A stretch of DNA of 64,000 nucleotides. It comes from Periglandula ipomoeae IasaF13 (lineage: Eukaryota > Ascomycota > Sordariomycetes > Hypocreales > Clavicipitaceae). Positions within the stretch are counted from its first letter, which is position 1; each line of letters opens with the position of its first letter. Both the position numbers and the translations under genes were made by a program. This document shows positions 36,759 through 46,835 of this stretch, in pieces. The DNA lies in NCBI GenBank assembly GCA_000222875.2, contig AFRD01000007.1, forward strand, positions 123,178 to 187,177, written 5' to 3'. The notes under the pieces were generated by a model. It did no database searches. It had not been told where the DNA came from and was given only the letters and a program-made list of their open reading frames with translations.

Positions 36759-37313
36759 ATGGAAAACAAATACCGGGGACAATGCCTCTGCGGCGCTGTC
36801 TCAATTCGTATCTCTGCGGAACCAGTTGCGATTTTTTCGTGTTTCTGCAATCATTGCAGCAAAGGCGCGGGCGACACCAATCAAGTGGTAGGTATTCTCT
36901 GCGACCCTACATCAAGAGCATGATGCAAGCTTGCTGATCGACTCGGGCCAGCTCGCCAAGGTTGCCAGCCTGAATGTAGACATAACCGCAACTGATGACA
37001 GTCTTGCGTCTTTTGTTTTGGTTGATACATCTAGCGGTGCTCCTAAAGAGAAGTCGTTCTGTCGAGTGTGCGGGACGCCCTTGTTCACAGTGCCTGCGGC
37101 GGCCAAGGGCAAATATTGCATTGTTCGAACAGCGATCCTCGAAGGGGGGTGAGTATAAGAATTGCAGATATGAGGACTACTGATCGTCTTGGTCTGACAA
37201 AAGACATGTATAGTCTTCGACTCGCACCAAAGGACGAGATTTTTGTCAAGTATAGGCCAGGCTGGATGGAGCGGACAGAGGAAGCGCGGCAGTGGCGGGA
37301 AGGCCGGGTCTAA
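36759..37313 (+). CDS. GFA/CENP-V-fold zinc protein (glutathione-dependent formaldehyde-activating family)
   Basis: Exons 36759-36887, 36919-37148 and 37214-37313 would encode 152 residues. Three zinc-binding pairs typical of the fold are visible: CLCG near residue 9, CFCNHC near residue 33 and CRVCGTPLF in the middle; the end EIFVKYRPGWMERTEEARQW is also typical of fungal members. The second intron is sound. The first junction is not: a frame-keeping intron would be only 31 nt, below the usual fungal minimum, so a small indel in the exon is an alternative. Members of this family act on small thiol adducts; most fungal ones have no known substrate. It neighbours the regulator of the aromatic cluster, but no functional tie can be shown. 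Confidence 0.65.
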
Positions 37314-37875
37314 GGATTCGAGATGTTGAGATTATTCTCCCAGAAACGCCGGATCTACTTGAAAATAGAATGTAATTGATGTTACATTCCCAAATATGCC
37401 AGCTCGGCAACAAAGCAATTTTGCTGACCAACGCTGTTTACTTCTCATCGTGATTGTGGCTGCAATTTTCATTCTGCCCATGGCCGCTTGTGGAAAGTGC
37501 AATTGGGTGGCGTATCCGGGGGCAGTTGCGAACGGCCGCATCTGCCCCCAGTTGGGATGGGATGCTCGGAACGACCGCCTCGGAACGTCGTATCGCCAAA
37601 CCACGTCCACCCGGTAACATTTTCACCCTCATTGTACGCTTGAGTCAGTGCTGTACTGGTCGAAGAACACTCGAGTTTTATTCTGCTCGTTATAATGAAC
37701 CGCTTGACTTGATCTTCTGTGATCGTCGCGACAGCACCTCCAAGGTTCCTTCATCCACGATTCCGAGTTCATCACCGCAAAGGCTGCTATTCCCCGAGGC
37801 CATCAAGCTGCCAACGTCAAACCCTGCCTACTTGCAAAATGAAGGCCTGACACGAAGCCATACTACTGGTTCGAA
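37314..37875. promoter_or_regulatory. upstream region of the Zn2Cys6 regulator
   Basis: The frame overlapping the regulator start from 37454 has no domain. This interval probably contains promoter and leader of the regulator. Confidence 0.35.
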
Positions 37876-40276
37876 ATGTCCTCGACCTTCCCGACATCAG
37901 AGCCCTTCCACCGTGGACCCCGCCGCCCTAAACGGCTCAAGATTGACGTCGCTTGTGATACCTGCCGAAGCAGAAAGGTAAAATGCGATGGAATCAGGCC
38001 GGGTAAGTCGGATCACTCCAATCATCGTACAGGCATTGTATGTAGAGCTGATCGAGCTGAAGCTTGTGGCAATTGCTCCAAGCGATTTGAGCAAAAGGAC
38101 AAGTGTCGGTACAGCAACTGTGACGGAAGCTTGGCCATCGCCATGAAGCAGACGTCCATGGTTGACAGAGAGCAGCCTTCATCACTCCATCCAGGGCGCA
38201 CGCAACCCCACAGTCGGAACAATGCCGACCAAATACCCTCTTTGAGTTCCCAAACTACGTCGCAAGATCGTTATTATGGGCGTTCCACATCCCAGCCGCA
38301 TTCGTTCCGACCCGTTCTCCCAGGTCCATCCCCAGGCCGAGTTCCTGTTGCGGATGCCAAATCACCTGTCGCCCGGGTACAGAGGACTGCCGTACCATCA
38401 GACACAGGCACAGTTTCTACTCAAGATGTCAGTCCATCTGTAATTGATTGCATGACGGCAGTCGTTGATGACGGCGCGAGCACCGGCGAGTTCTTCGGAA
38501 GCAGTAGTGCCGGATCGTTTACTGCACAGATCAAAGCCGCAGTAGCCAGTCGTATCGGCCAAGCCCAGCCAAATCTCATCGACCTGGTCAAAAAGGAGTG
38601 GGCGGGAACCTAAATGCACCCCGGAGGCCAGGCATGCACAACAGCGCCAATGATGTTCTGCCCCCTCGCCGACAGGCAGATCATTTCATGAACGTGTATT
38701 GGTTTTACGTTGATCCGTTGTATCCGTTTCTTGATCGACGAAAATGGGAGCAGAACTATGCCAATTTGTTCTCGGGCACTACATTGGATACCGACGAGGT
38801 CATTTTCGTGGCAACACTGAATGTGATCTTTGCATTGTCGACGCAGCTCGTAGAATCCATGGAGCCCGAGAATAGAAATGAGACAAGCATTGTATACTTC
38901 AAAAGAGCTCGAGACCTGCTGGACCTTGCTTTCTGCGAATCGGGCTCGTTGGAGCTAGTGCAGCATTTGCTTCTAATGAGCCAATATCTTCAGAGCACAA
39001 GTCTGCCGCACCAGACGTGGATGATTGTGGGATCTGCGGTGCGCGTTGCCCAGAGTCTGGGCCTGCACCTGCCAGAAACATCTGCCTCGCAAGAGACGCC
39101 CGCTCAGCGCGAGCTTCTGCGACGGCTGTGGCATGGTTGTGTATTGATGGACCGGTGAGACTTTCTCTCTTGTGGCCCTGACAACTGTATTCTGGTGACT
39201 GAACGTTGTAATAGGATGGTTTCGTTGACTCATGGGCGACCGACCATGACTACCAAGGATCTGGCTTCAGCAGTGCCCCTTCCGATGACCTCTTCAAAAG
39301 GTAAACCGGAAGAATACGGGCATTTGACCGAAGCTTCGTTCTTTGTCAAATCCGTGGAGCTTTACGAGATCACTAATTCAGTCATTGACCACTTGTATTC
39401 TGAGCCAGGACTCAGCCAACGCTGCAAAATACACATCGAAAAGCAACACGAGGATCTGGCTGTCGTGATGCAGCTTGATGCAGCCATGATGAGATGGGAG
39501 GAGAGCCTACCGAAATTTCTTGTGCTGAAAGACCCAAACGTCGAGCTCAATGATGTGACACACCGACAAGCGGTTATACTGAATATCAGGTGCGTGTGTC
39601 TCTTGAATAGTCTATCGATGCAAGTGGCTAAAGCAGCACCAGGTTTCTTCACGCCCGGATACTGCTCCTCCGCCCAGTTGTTGCTCGTGTCTGTCTTCCA
39701 CAGGAAGCGTCAATTGCAGTCACACAGCAAGCTTCGGATAACTTGCAGTCCCGCGTGATGCAACAGTGCGCTATCTGCTGTGTCGGGAATGCTCGCAGCA
39801 TCATCTCACTGTTGCTCAAGTACCAAGCTTACGATGGAACCGTGGGACTTTTACCGGCCTGGTGGTACAGGGTCTACTACCTCTTCTCCGCTGCGACAGT
39901 TCTCATTGCTGCAAAGCTGCGGGCCGATATATTTGACCCTCAAGAGATCAACCAGACCTGGGCCGAAGTCATGAAGGTTCTTCAGGCACATGAGCATGTG
40001 AGTCAGTCGGCGCGTCGCTGCGTGGCGGCTTTGCAGATCTTGTCATCCAAGATTCTCCAAAACGCACCGTCAATGGGGTCTGCCAATTACCAGGCACCAG
40101 CAACTGGTTTACGCAGCATGGGAATTCAGCCATCGATGCGGCTTCCGTCTCCAGTTACACAGGACCAATCCTTTGCTGAGTTCCCGGACCTGGACATTCG
40201 CGACCTCACTTTCACAGTGAATGACTTTTCTTGGTTGAATGACATGAACGCTTGGCATGTTCTTAATGACACATAA
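37876..40276 (+). CDS. Zn2Cys6 fungal-specific transcription factor
   Basis: Exons 37876-38002, 38063-38551, 38632-39154, 39215-39589 and 39643-40276 give 715 residues. Splicing the first intron makes a canonical binuclear cluster, CDTCRSRKVKCDG joined to CGNCSKRFEQKDKC, preceded by the basic RRPKRLKID. A Ser/Pro-rich linker follows, then the fungal_trans regulatory domain from about residue 210, starting RRQADHFMNVYWFYVDPLYP and containing WWYRVYYLFSAATVLIAAKL. The second intron uses a non-ideal GTATCG donor, but without it the frame breaks; with it the total is divisible by three. The gene lies directly beside the gentisate genes and is their most likely regulator, by position only. It is the one gene of that group with no lesion. 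Confidence 0.85.
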
Positions 40277-40319
40277 TAATACATGGAGGTTGAATTTCAA
40301 ACAAATATCTCACAGTCTA

Positions 40320-41301
40320 CTATTGAAACGCCATCTTGTTACTGACCTTTCCCAAGCCGGTAATGCTGACTTCGACCAAATCTCCATCTTGAAGATACTT
40401 CGGCTCCTTCATACCCATGGCAACCCCTGACGGCGTCCCAGTCAAAATCACAGTTCCAGCCTCAAGAGTAGTTCCCTGACTTCAGAAGCTAACAATGGAC
40501 TCGACGCCGAAGAGCAAGTCGCCGGTACTGGTGCTTTGTCGCTCCTCGCCGTTGACCAATGTTCGAAGGTGCAGATTCGAAGCTGGGCCAAGCAATGACG
40601 GTGAAACGAGCAAGGGCCCCAACGGCGCAAACTTGTCGAAGCCCTTGCTGAAGCACCACTGAGGAACGACGCCGGCTTTGGCTGGATCGCGCTGCCAACC
40701 CCGAGCAGAGACATCATTGGCGACACAATATCCTGCGATATACTCTAACGCTACGTCCTTGGATATATCCTTTCCCGTCTTTCCAATGACAATAGCCTAT
40801 GCAGGTTGGTTAGGGGACAACTTTAGTCACTCCCGATTGCGACATGACTCACCAACTCGCCCTCGTAGTCAACAGTCCCGTCCTGGGCGATCTTGGGAAT
40901 GGGGATGTCCTCGTCAAAACCAGCAACAGTAGTCGACGGCTTCAAGAAGACGGATGGATAGGGAGGCGGCTTGCGGCCCCCTTCCTGGACTAATGGGCCT
41001 GTATCAGCAGTGACCCTTGCCTATGATGAGCGCTTTACTCACTGTGCTTCATGTAGTTCAGGCCGATACACCGCACGACGGGAACGTCTGACGGCCGAAG
41101 TAGGTTTCTCAACTGCTTCACGTGGATTTTGTTGCCACGGGCTAATGGGTCAGTTGGACTCGAACCCTTGAGTTCAATAGCCCAGAGATCATTTTTGACC
41201 AGTAACGAAGCGAGCTCGTCGCCGTCTTGTACGCACGGCTCCCCGAAGGTCTCGTTGTCGTTATCGTCAACAAAACGGATTAGGCGATTCCAGGAAGACA
41301 T
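40320..41301 (-). pseudogene. fumarylacetoacetate-hydrolase-family gene (likely fumarylpyruvate hydrolase) with one internal TGA
   Basis: Exons 41301-41043, 40989-40853 and 40796-40320 form a 291-codon frame. It begins MSSWNRLIRFVDD, as fungal FAH-fold acylpyruvases do; it carries RCIGLNYMKH, the metal-ligand block VDYEGEL, the DVSARGWQ block and GTVILTGTPSGVAMG. In the segment SIVSF*SQGTTLE a TGA (40484-40482) stands where the family has a Leu, so the product would stop before the last about 50 residues, including the GTPSGV strand. Next to gentisate dioxygenase the natural role would be splitting fumarylpyruvate (or maleylpyruvate) to pyruvate and fumarate (or maleate). All splice sites are good. 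Divergent from the dioxygenase gene. Confidence 0.8.
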
Positions 41302-42033
41302 GCTGTATAATTGACCTTTGTGTTTTGAGTGAAACTTGGATTTCTTGACGACTTTCACTGCACGATGGTACGACAGCCAATTACAGATTCTTATAAGATA
41401 CATCGCAACAATGAACCAGTCTCTTTAAAAAAATGACACAAGAAATGCGCAAGGATTATTTCCGACGTTCGGGATCCATGCCGGTCCCGAACTGCTTACA
41501 CAGCAAAAAGTCCAAACTGTGCTGCAATTCAGACGATATTGGCTCAACCAATCAGATGGTGATCCGATCGGGAGCATTTTGGTGCTCGACGGGGCGGGCG
41601 GCCGTCAAGCGTGGTGGGCCAGCACCTCCCGACATGCTTCATTGAAGGGCAGCGCATTAGTAGCGGGGTAAATATAATCGACTGTAGTGGGGGATGAGCT
41701 GAGCTTTGGGAGGTTAGATGCAGCCCGAGGGGTTAACGCAGTGTGGTTCGGAGAATGAAGAGGCCTTCTCGGCTGCCCGGCGGCATTTACACTCGGGAAG
41801 TGAGCTGTATCTACCAGAGGACTCATTTGAGCCACACTCGAAACAGATCGGCAACGCATCAGCTTTCTTATAGTAGCTTACATATGCGATTATACATCTG
41901 GGTATATATCGTACGTTCAGGGATGAGCTTGACCCCCCTCCTCGGAGCCGCGCATCTTGCTCCTACAAGTCTGTAATTGCAACTCTCACTTCAACGATCA
42001 GTTATACGGTTGCAATCTCAGGATACAATCAAA
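41302..42033. promoter_or_regulatory. divergent promoter between FAH-family and gentisate dioxygenase genes
   Basis: A 730-bp bidirectional region. Inverted CGG/CCG triplets of the kind bound by Zn2Cys6 dimers occur at 41599-41604 (CGGCCG) and 41943-41950 (CGGAGCCG); these are short and may be chance. No gene was seen. Confidence 0.45.
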
Positions 42034-43201
42034 ATGATTGAACCCACTCAAGTATATACACAAAAGACTTTGGACGCACAAAGATACCGCATGGACACCT
42101 CAGACGCGGACCAGCTCGCCTCAAATGCCCCAGTCCCCAGGTCCATGGGCGACTACCTTGGTGCCCTCCCGGCCAAGCACCTAGAACCTCTGTGGTCGCG
42201 TATGAATGCCATGGTTCCGCAAACACCAAACCCGGTCGCGCAACCTCATATGTGGTCATACTCAGAAACGCATCCTTATCTTTCCAGAGCCGGGGAGATT
42301 GTGCCAGAAGAGGCCGCGGAGCGAAGGGTGTTGATGCTGGTGAATCCATCCATGATTATGTACAGACAGTGGTGATAAAGCTAACACATCATGATTATAT
42401 GGCCCTTGGTACATCTGTCCATCATAAACTAACTCGATCAGGCGCCCCCCACACGACGGACACCATCTACGCCGGCCTGCAGCTCGTCAACCCAGGCGAA
42501 ACGGCGGCTGCCCACAGACACATTGCGTCAGCATGCCGCTTCATTATCGATGGTGATGGATTCACGGCTGTAGAAGGTAAAAAGATGACACTGAGGCGCG
42601 GCGATGTGATTGTTACGCCTCCTTGGATGTGGCACGACCATGGAAATGAGAGTGACAAACCCGTTGTGTGGCTGGACATCTTGAACTTGCCGCTGTTTAC
42701 CTACACGAGGGTCCATTTCGCGGAGGGGTATGCCGAGAGTCGGTATCCCAGCACGTAGGTTATACACTCGCAATCGTAGATTTGAAGCTAATGCCGCATA
42801 GGTTCCAAGAAACATGTGAATGGCGACACCCGTGGGAGAGCACTCAAAAGGCGCTGGATGACATGCCAGGCGACCACGTCACGTATCATTATACCACGAC
42901 TTCGGGAGACACGCTTTCTACGACATTGGGTGCCCAAGCCGAGAGGATCAATGCGGGTGTGACAAGTGGCATGATGCAGAATAGTAATTCGTATGTGTAT
43001 CATATCTACGCCGGGCAGGGGTTTACGGTCATTGAGGCACCGAATGGTGTGGAGGAGAGTTTTGCGTGGGAGGCTAGAGATACGTTTGCTGTTCCAGCGT
43101 GGTCCAAGATTCGGCATGTCAATGAAGGGACTGAGGCGGCCTATCTAGTGGCGTTTCATGATGGGCCGTTTTTGGACCGGTTGGGGTTGAGACGACCTTG
43201 A
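42034..43201 (+). pseudogene. gentisate 1,2-dioxygenase (bicupin) with a mutated splice donor
   Basis: Exons 42034-42355, 42442-42754 and 42802-43201 form 344 residues in phase.  The enzyme opens the gentisate ring to maleylpyruvate with Fe(II). The first cupin has AAAHRHIASACRFIIDGDG and the PPWMWHDHGN block with the iron histidines; the second cupin is in the C-terminal half (YVYHIYAGQGFTVIE, FAVPAWSKIRH). Intron 1 has a good branch site (CTAAC) and acceptor (GATCAG), and the phase needs the donor exactly at 42356, where the sequence is TTATGT in place of GTATGT. Without splicing, translation ends at TGA 42373-42375, after about 113 residues and before the iron site. Intron 2 is normal. Confidence 0.8.
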
Positions 43202-43599
43202 ATGCTAGACTATCTGGAATCAATGAGTCTGATCTGAGTATTCGTTTGCAAGAAGAATGTATAGTGCGAAGTCGATTACCTTGAACGATGCAGGACTGCG
43301 GGAAGTGAAATGAAGTCAGCTTATTGGGGCTGGGGCGTGATGCATAAAACGCAGCACCCGAAACCCACGCCAGGTGTCGAGATACCCCCGGTAAATGCGT
43401 CTGACTTGGTCTTCGTTATGCGAAAAGTGTGATCACCGTGGCACGTGAGAGTACAATTCGGACAGGACCGATGACTGTTCTAAGACAGATGCAAATGATG
43501 AATCAAGCAGTCAGCCCAGACGGCAAGACGGTAGCTCAAAGGCAGCAGGTTTATGTGTGGTGATATGAGAATCGTGTTTTACTATCTGTCTTTCGCCTT
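43202..43599. other. convergent intergenic stretch, no gene seen
   Basis: Between the 3' ends of the dioxygenase (+) and transporter (-) genes; nothing recognised. Confidence 0.5.
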
Positions 43600-45328
43600 C
43601 TATACCTTCCATCTGAACCCAGGATGCTTCCAGTCCATCTCCTGAATCTCCTGTACACTCTTGCCATCCAGCACAGCCACCACGTCTACGGTCTCTCTCC
43701 TTTTGTTATTTCTCCTGATCCAAAAGTACAAAGTGGTCGCAATGATGATCATGCTCGCCTGCGCCGCGAGATTCAGCCCATTGCCAATGGGGTAGTTGGG
43801 CGAATCCGTCGACACAAACGCTCACGTGGATATCAGCCCGCCAATGTTGCCCAGCATGACGTTCGTCGCAATGGCCGACGACTTTGCCGTATCAGACACC
43901 ACATTCGCCGCCACATGGGAGTTTGTCAAGGAGCCGTAAGTGAATATTCCCAGGAATGGCAGGAATGTGGCGCCGTAGCGCACGCTCGGATTCGTGGTGC
44001 CGAGGAACATGGCGTATCCGACGACCGTGAGAGGCGCGCAGCAGATCATGAAGATGCCGCGGCGATTCACGCGCCACGAGAAGTAGCTTGTGGCGGCGCA
44101 GAAGATGGCCCCCACGAAATAGGGCGGCACGGTGAGCAGCTGCTGGTGTGAGACGGTCTGCTTGGGGAAGATGGTCTTGACGATGGTGGGGAGGAAGAAG
44201 GACACGCCGTGGACGGGAATGCTGTTGAGCAAGAAGATGACGGATGTGGGGAGCACGACCAGGTTGAAGATGCCGAGGCGGATCTTGTTCCAGCTGAAAT
44301 GATCGACGAGCTCTGTGATGGCGATGCGCTCGGACTTGAGGCGCGTGATGGCGAGGTTCTTTTCCTTGGGCGAGAGCCAGATGGCGGTTTCGGGGCGGTC
44401 TGGGAGAGCGAAGAAGCAGATGATGCCGAGAACACAGGTTGCGATGCCTGAAGGTCGTACGTTAGTCTTGCGTTATTGTGGACAGGAAGCAGGCAAAAAC
44501 ATACCCTCAATCGCAAAGATCATCCTCCACGAATGCAAACTCCCGAAACTCTCGAGCGTCAAAATCGCCGACGCCAACAACCCACCGAATGCGCCAGCCA
44601 ACGAAGCAGAAATGATGAACAGCGATACCCGAAACGTCAACTCGCTCTGCCGGTACCATCGCGACAGGAAGTACACCAGCGAAGGCATCATGGCTGCCTC
44701 GAAGATGCCGAGGAGGAAGCGGACGGCGCACAATGTGGAGAAGTTGGTGACAAAGGCATTGCAGATGGTCATGATGCCGAAGCCCAGCGTCGTGGCGGGG
44801 ATGAACCATCCTGGGCCGATGTACTTGCACAGCATGTTGCAGGGGATCTCGAAGAGGATATACGAGATGTAGAAGATTGAGAGGGCGGTGTTGAAGTCGT
44901 AGCCTTTGAGGTGAAGGTCCTGCTCGAGACCGGCGAGTCTTGCGTTGCCTGAGACTTGTTAGAATCGGGCGATGACGGTTATGGTTTGTGCAAACTCACC
45001 AATGTTGGAGCGGTCAATGAATGCGAGGACTGTGACATCGTCAGTGAGGGATCGAATGTGAGCCAGAGACAAAATTCGTACGGTAAAGCAGGCTCACGAG
45101 GGGAATCAGTCCAAAGTCCATCTTGAGACGGATCCTCGCTTCCTCCTTCGCATCAATGTGCACGAGCGAATGGCCGAATCTGCGTTCCAAGTAAGTCAGC
45201 AACTCCCATTCATCGATGTCGGTGATTGAGGCTCTCACGAACGCATCCGTTGCCGCATGGTCGGCTTGCGCCGCGTCATGCTGCTCGTCCCTGGCCTCGA
45301 CTTTCTCGTCTATACTCGAGTCGCCCAT
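43600..45328 (-). pseudogene. MFS anion:cation symporter (Dal5/allantoate-permease type) with one internal TGA
   Basis: Exons 45328-45082, 45029-45000, 44948-44505 and 44447-43600 give a 523-codon frame with all phases matching. It has the family start (DERIRLKMDF-like KEEARIRLKMDFGLIP), LLAFIDRSNIGNARLAGLEQ, the FEIPCN motif, about 12 hydrophobic spans and a cytosolic tail ending HPGFRWKV. A TGA at 43824-43822 stands in GGLIST*AFVSTDSPNYPIG where the family has a Trp; the product would lose the last two membrane spans. ACS-family carriers import carboxylates such as allantoate, nicotinate or aromatic acids; with gentisate dioxygenase and an FAH enzyme alongside, an aromatic acid is the likely cargo. 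The 30-nt second exon is small but well bordered. Confidence 0.85.
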
Positions 45329-46835
45329 TGTGGGAAGAAAAAAAATACGTCTTTGAATCTCGCGATTCGTCACAGAGAAAAAAATGTGTCGAGACTCAAA
45401 AGGCAATGCAGTGCGGCAGCTGCACACGCGCCGTCACCAGGACACTGCCGACGCTTTATAATGGCAATGGCCTCTGCAGCCTATTGACACGAATTCCGAA
45501 TCGCATCGGCCTGCGACGGCAAAGGGCTGCCCGAGCGTTCGGGTGCCGTTCCGCTCTGGCAGGGAATAAGCTTCGTCGCTTTTGGCCGTTCTGGAAGATC
45601 GCTTACTCCAGATTGGGAAGGGAATGCTACTTTGTTATCGGCAAGGCGATGGCGCCATTGGTTTCCATCTACTACTTTACAAACCCTGGTTCCTTGTACA
45701 AGTTGCAATCTACATGCGTTTTCACGACTCGCTCATGTTGGTGCTCTGTTTCGAATCCGCTGGTGAAAACGAGTCATTTCGGCACAACGCCGCCGACGAA
45801 GCTTACTCACAACGTTATGTTTCGGAACAAAGACATCTGGTGTAATTTTGTGCCGCCGCTGGGAAAAGTCTCCGAAAGCCACGGCTGCGCTAGCGCTGGG
45901 ATGGGGAAGCGCATTGTTTTACAACTGGATCGTTTGGCTGGGTTGGAAAATCGTGGCGTCTCATATTCCCCACGGAGAACAAGGACCATTGATTTGAGAT
46001 TTTGGTTTGGTTCGCCGTTACCCCGGCGTTGTTCCCCGGATTTCTGTTGGGTTGACGACTTCCGATGGGTCTTATTACTCATGGCCCGTGCCGCTTTCGC
46101 TTCGTATTTGACCAATTAATTTCTACACTCACACAAATCATTGGATGGTGGTCAAGTGCGCCCGCCATTGATCCATTGTGCTGGATTCTGTCATATTGGC
46201 TTCCGAGCGCTCGGAACGTGTGCCGTGCTGGGATGCCGTGTAAGCGTGCTTGGCTTCGGATGATTTGGCCATGGACGCTCGGAATAAGTGGCTGGGACCC
46301 ATGATGACTGTGATTTACCAATTCTGATGGACCTTGACAGAATCGATATTTCGCGTAACATGGTCGATTCATTCGCGTCCATACCGCTCAAGACTTTGTT
46401 GCGTCAAGGCATCGAATGTGACGGATCACAAACGACTCACCCATGTTCGTGCTCTGGTTCAAGTCAACTACAGTGACAAGTCATCCTGACACCTTTCTCC
46501 TCGAAGAAGGTGACTCAAACGGGACGCAGGCTTCCTAGCGGAAAGATATCAACGCATAGCGATATAGTACCTGATTGATCGATTGGAAGTCAGGGTCTTT
46601 ACTGGTGCTCCGAGCCTTATGGTCAAGGCTGTACACACACAAGAGAAAACTGTAGTTTAGAAGTAAGAATGGCAAGTGATATTTAAAAGTAAGGCGGTGA
46701 TTTGTTAGAAAAACATACATCACACAAAGCCGAAAGCCTAGGATATAGTACATCCCTAAGAGCTGTTTCTATGTACATCGCTCGAGATTAAAGTTATTAC
46801 GTAACCCTCTCTAAACATGCATCACGTACAATTCC
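45329..46835. other. 1.5-kb stretch with transporter promoter and copy A of a diverged repeat
   Basis: The left part should hold the transporter promoter. From about 45905 to 46400 it contains copy A of a repeat described separately. A 297-codon frame across the transporter start and this stretch (to 46119, +) has no ATG start and no family. From 46530 to 46830 the DNA is AT-richer and holds the 3' flank of the Cys-module gene. Confidence 0.4.
45905..46400 (+). repeat. diverged dispersed repeat, copy A
   Basis: Shares many short matching blocks in the same order with 51419-51990: ACAACTGGAT, AATCGTGGCG, TTCCCCGGATTT, GACGAC-TCCGAT, a CATGG-CCG-GCCGC-TTCGCT block, ATTGGATGGT and GACAGAAT. No terminal repeats or coding remnants were recognised, so its class is unknown. 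Confidence 0.55.

Noticed and set aside
38552..38631. Frameshift in the Zn2Cys6 regulator
   Set aside because: An 80-nt intron with a GTATCG donor and GGCCAG acceptor explains the frame change and makes the total length divisible by three.
39590..39642. Second apparent frameshift in the regulator
   Set aside because: Explained by a 53-nt intron with GTGCGT donor and CACCAG acceptor.
34031..45328. Alternative genetic code (TGA read as Trp) to explain the internal stops
   Set aside because: Core genes in the same window end in TGA and use TGG for Trp, and one stop is TAG, so recoding is not a sensible explanation.
45226..46119. 297-codon plus-strand frame over the transporter start
   Set aside because: No ATG start; half of it is antisense to the transporter and the other half lies in the diverged repeat. 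No domain.
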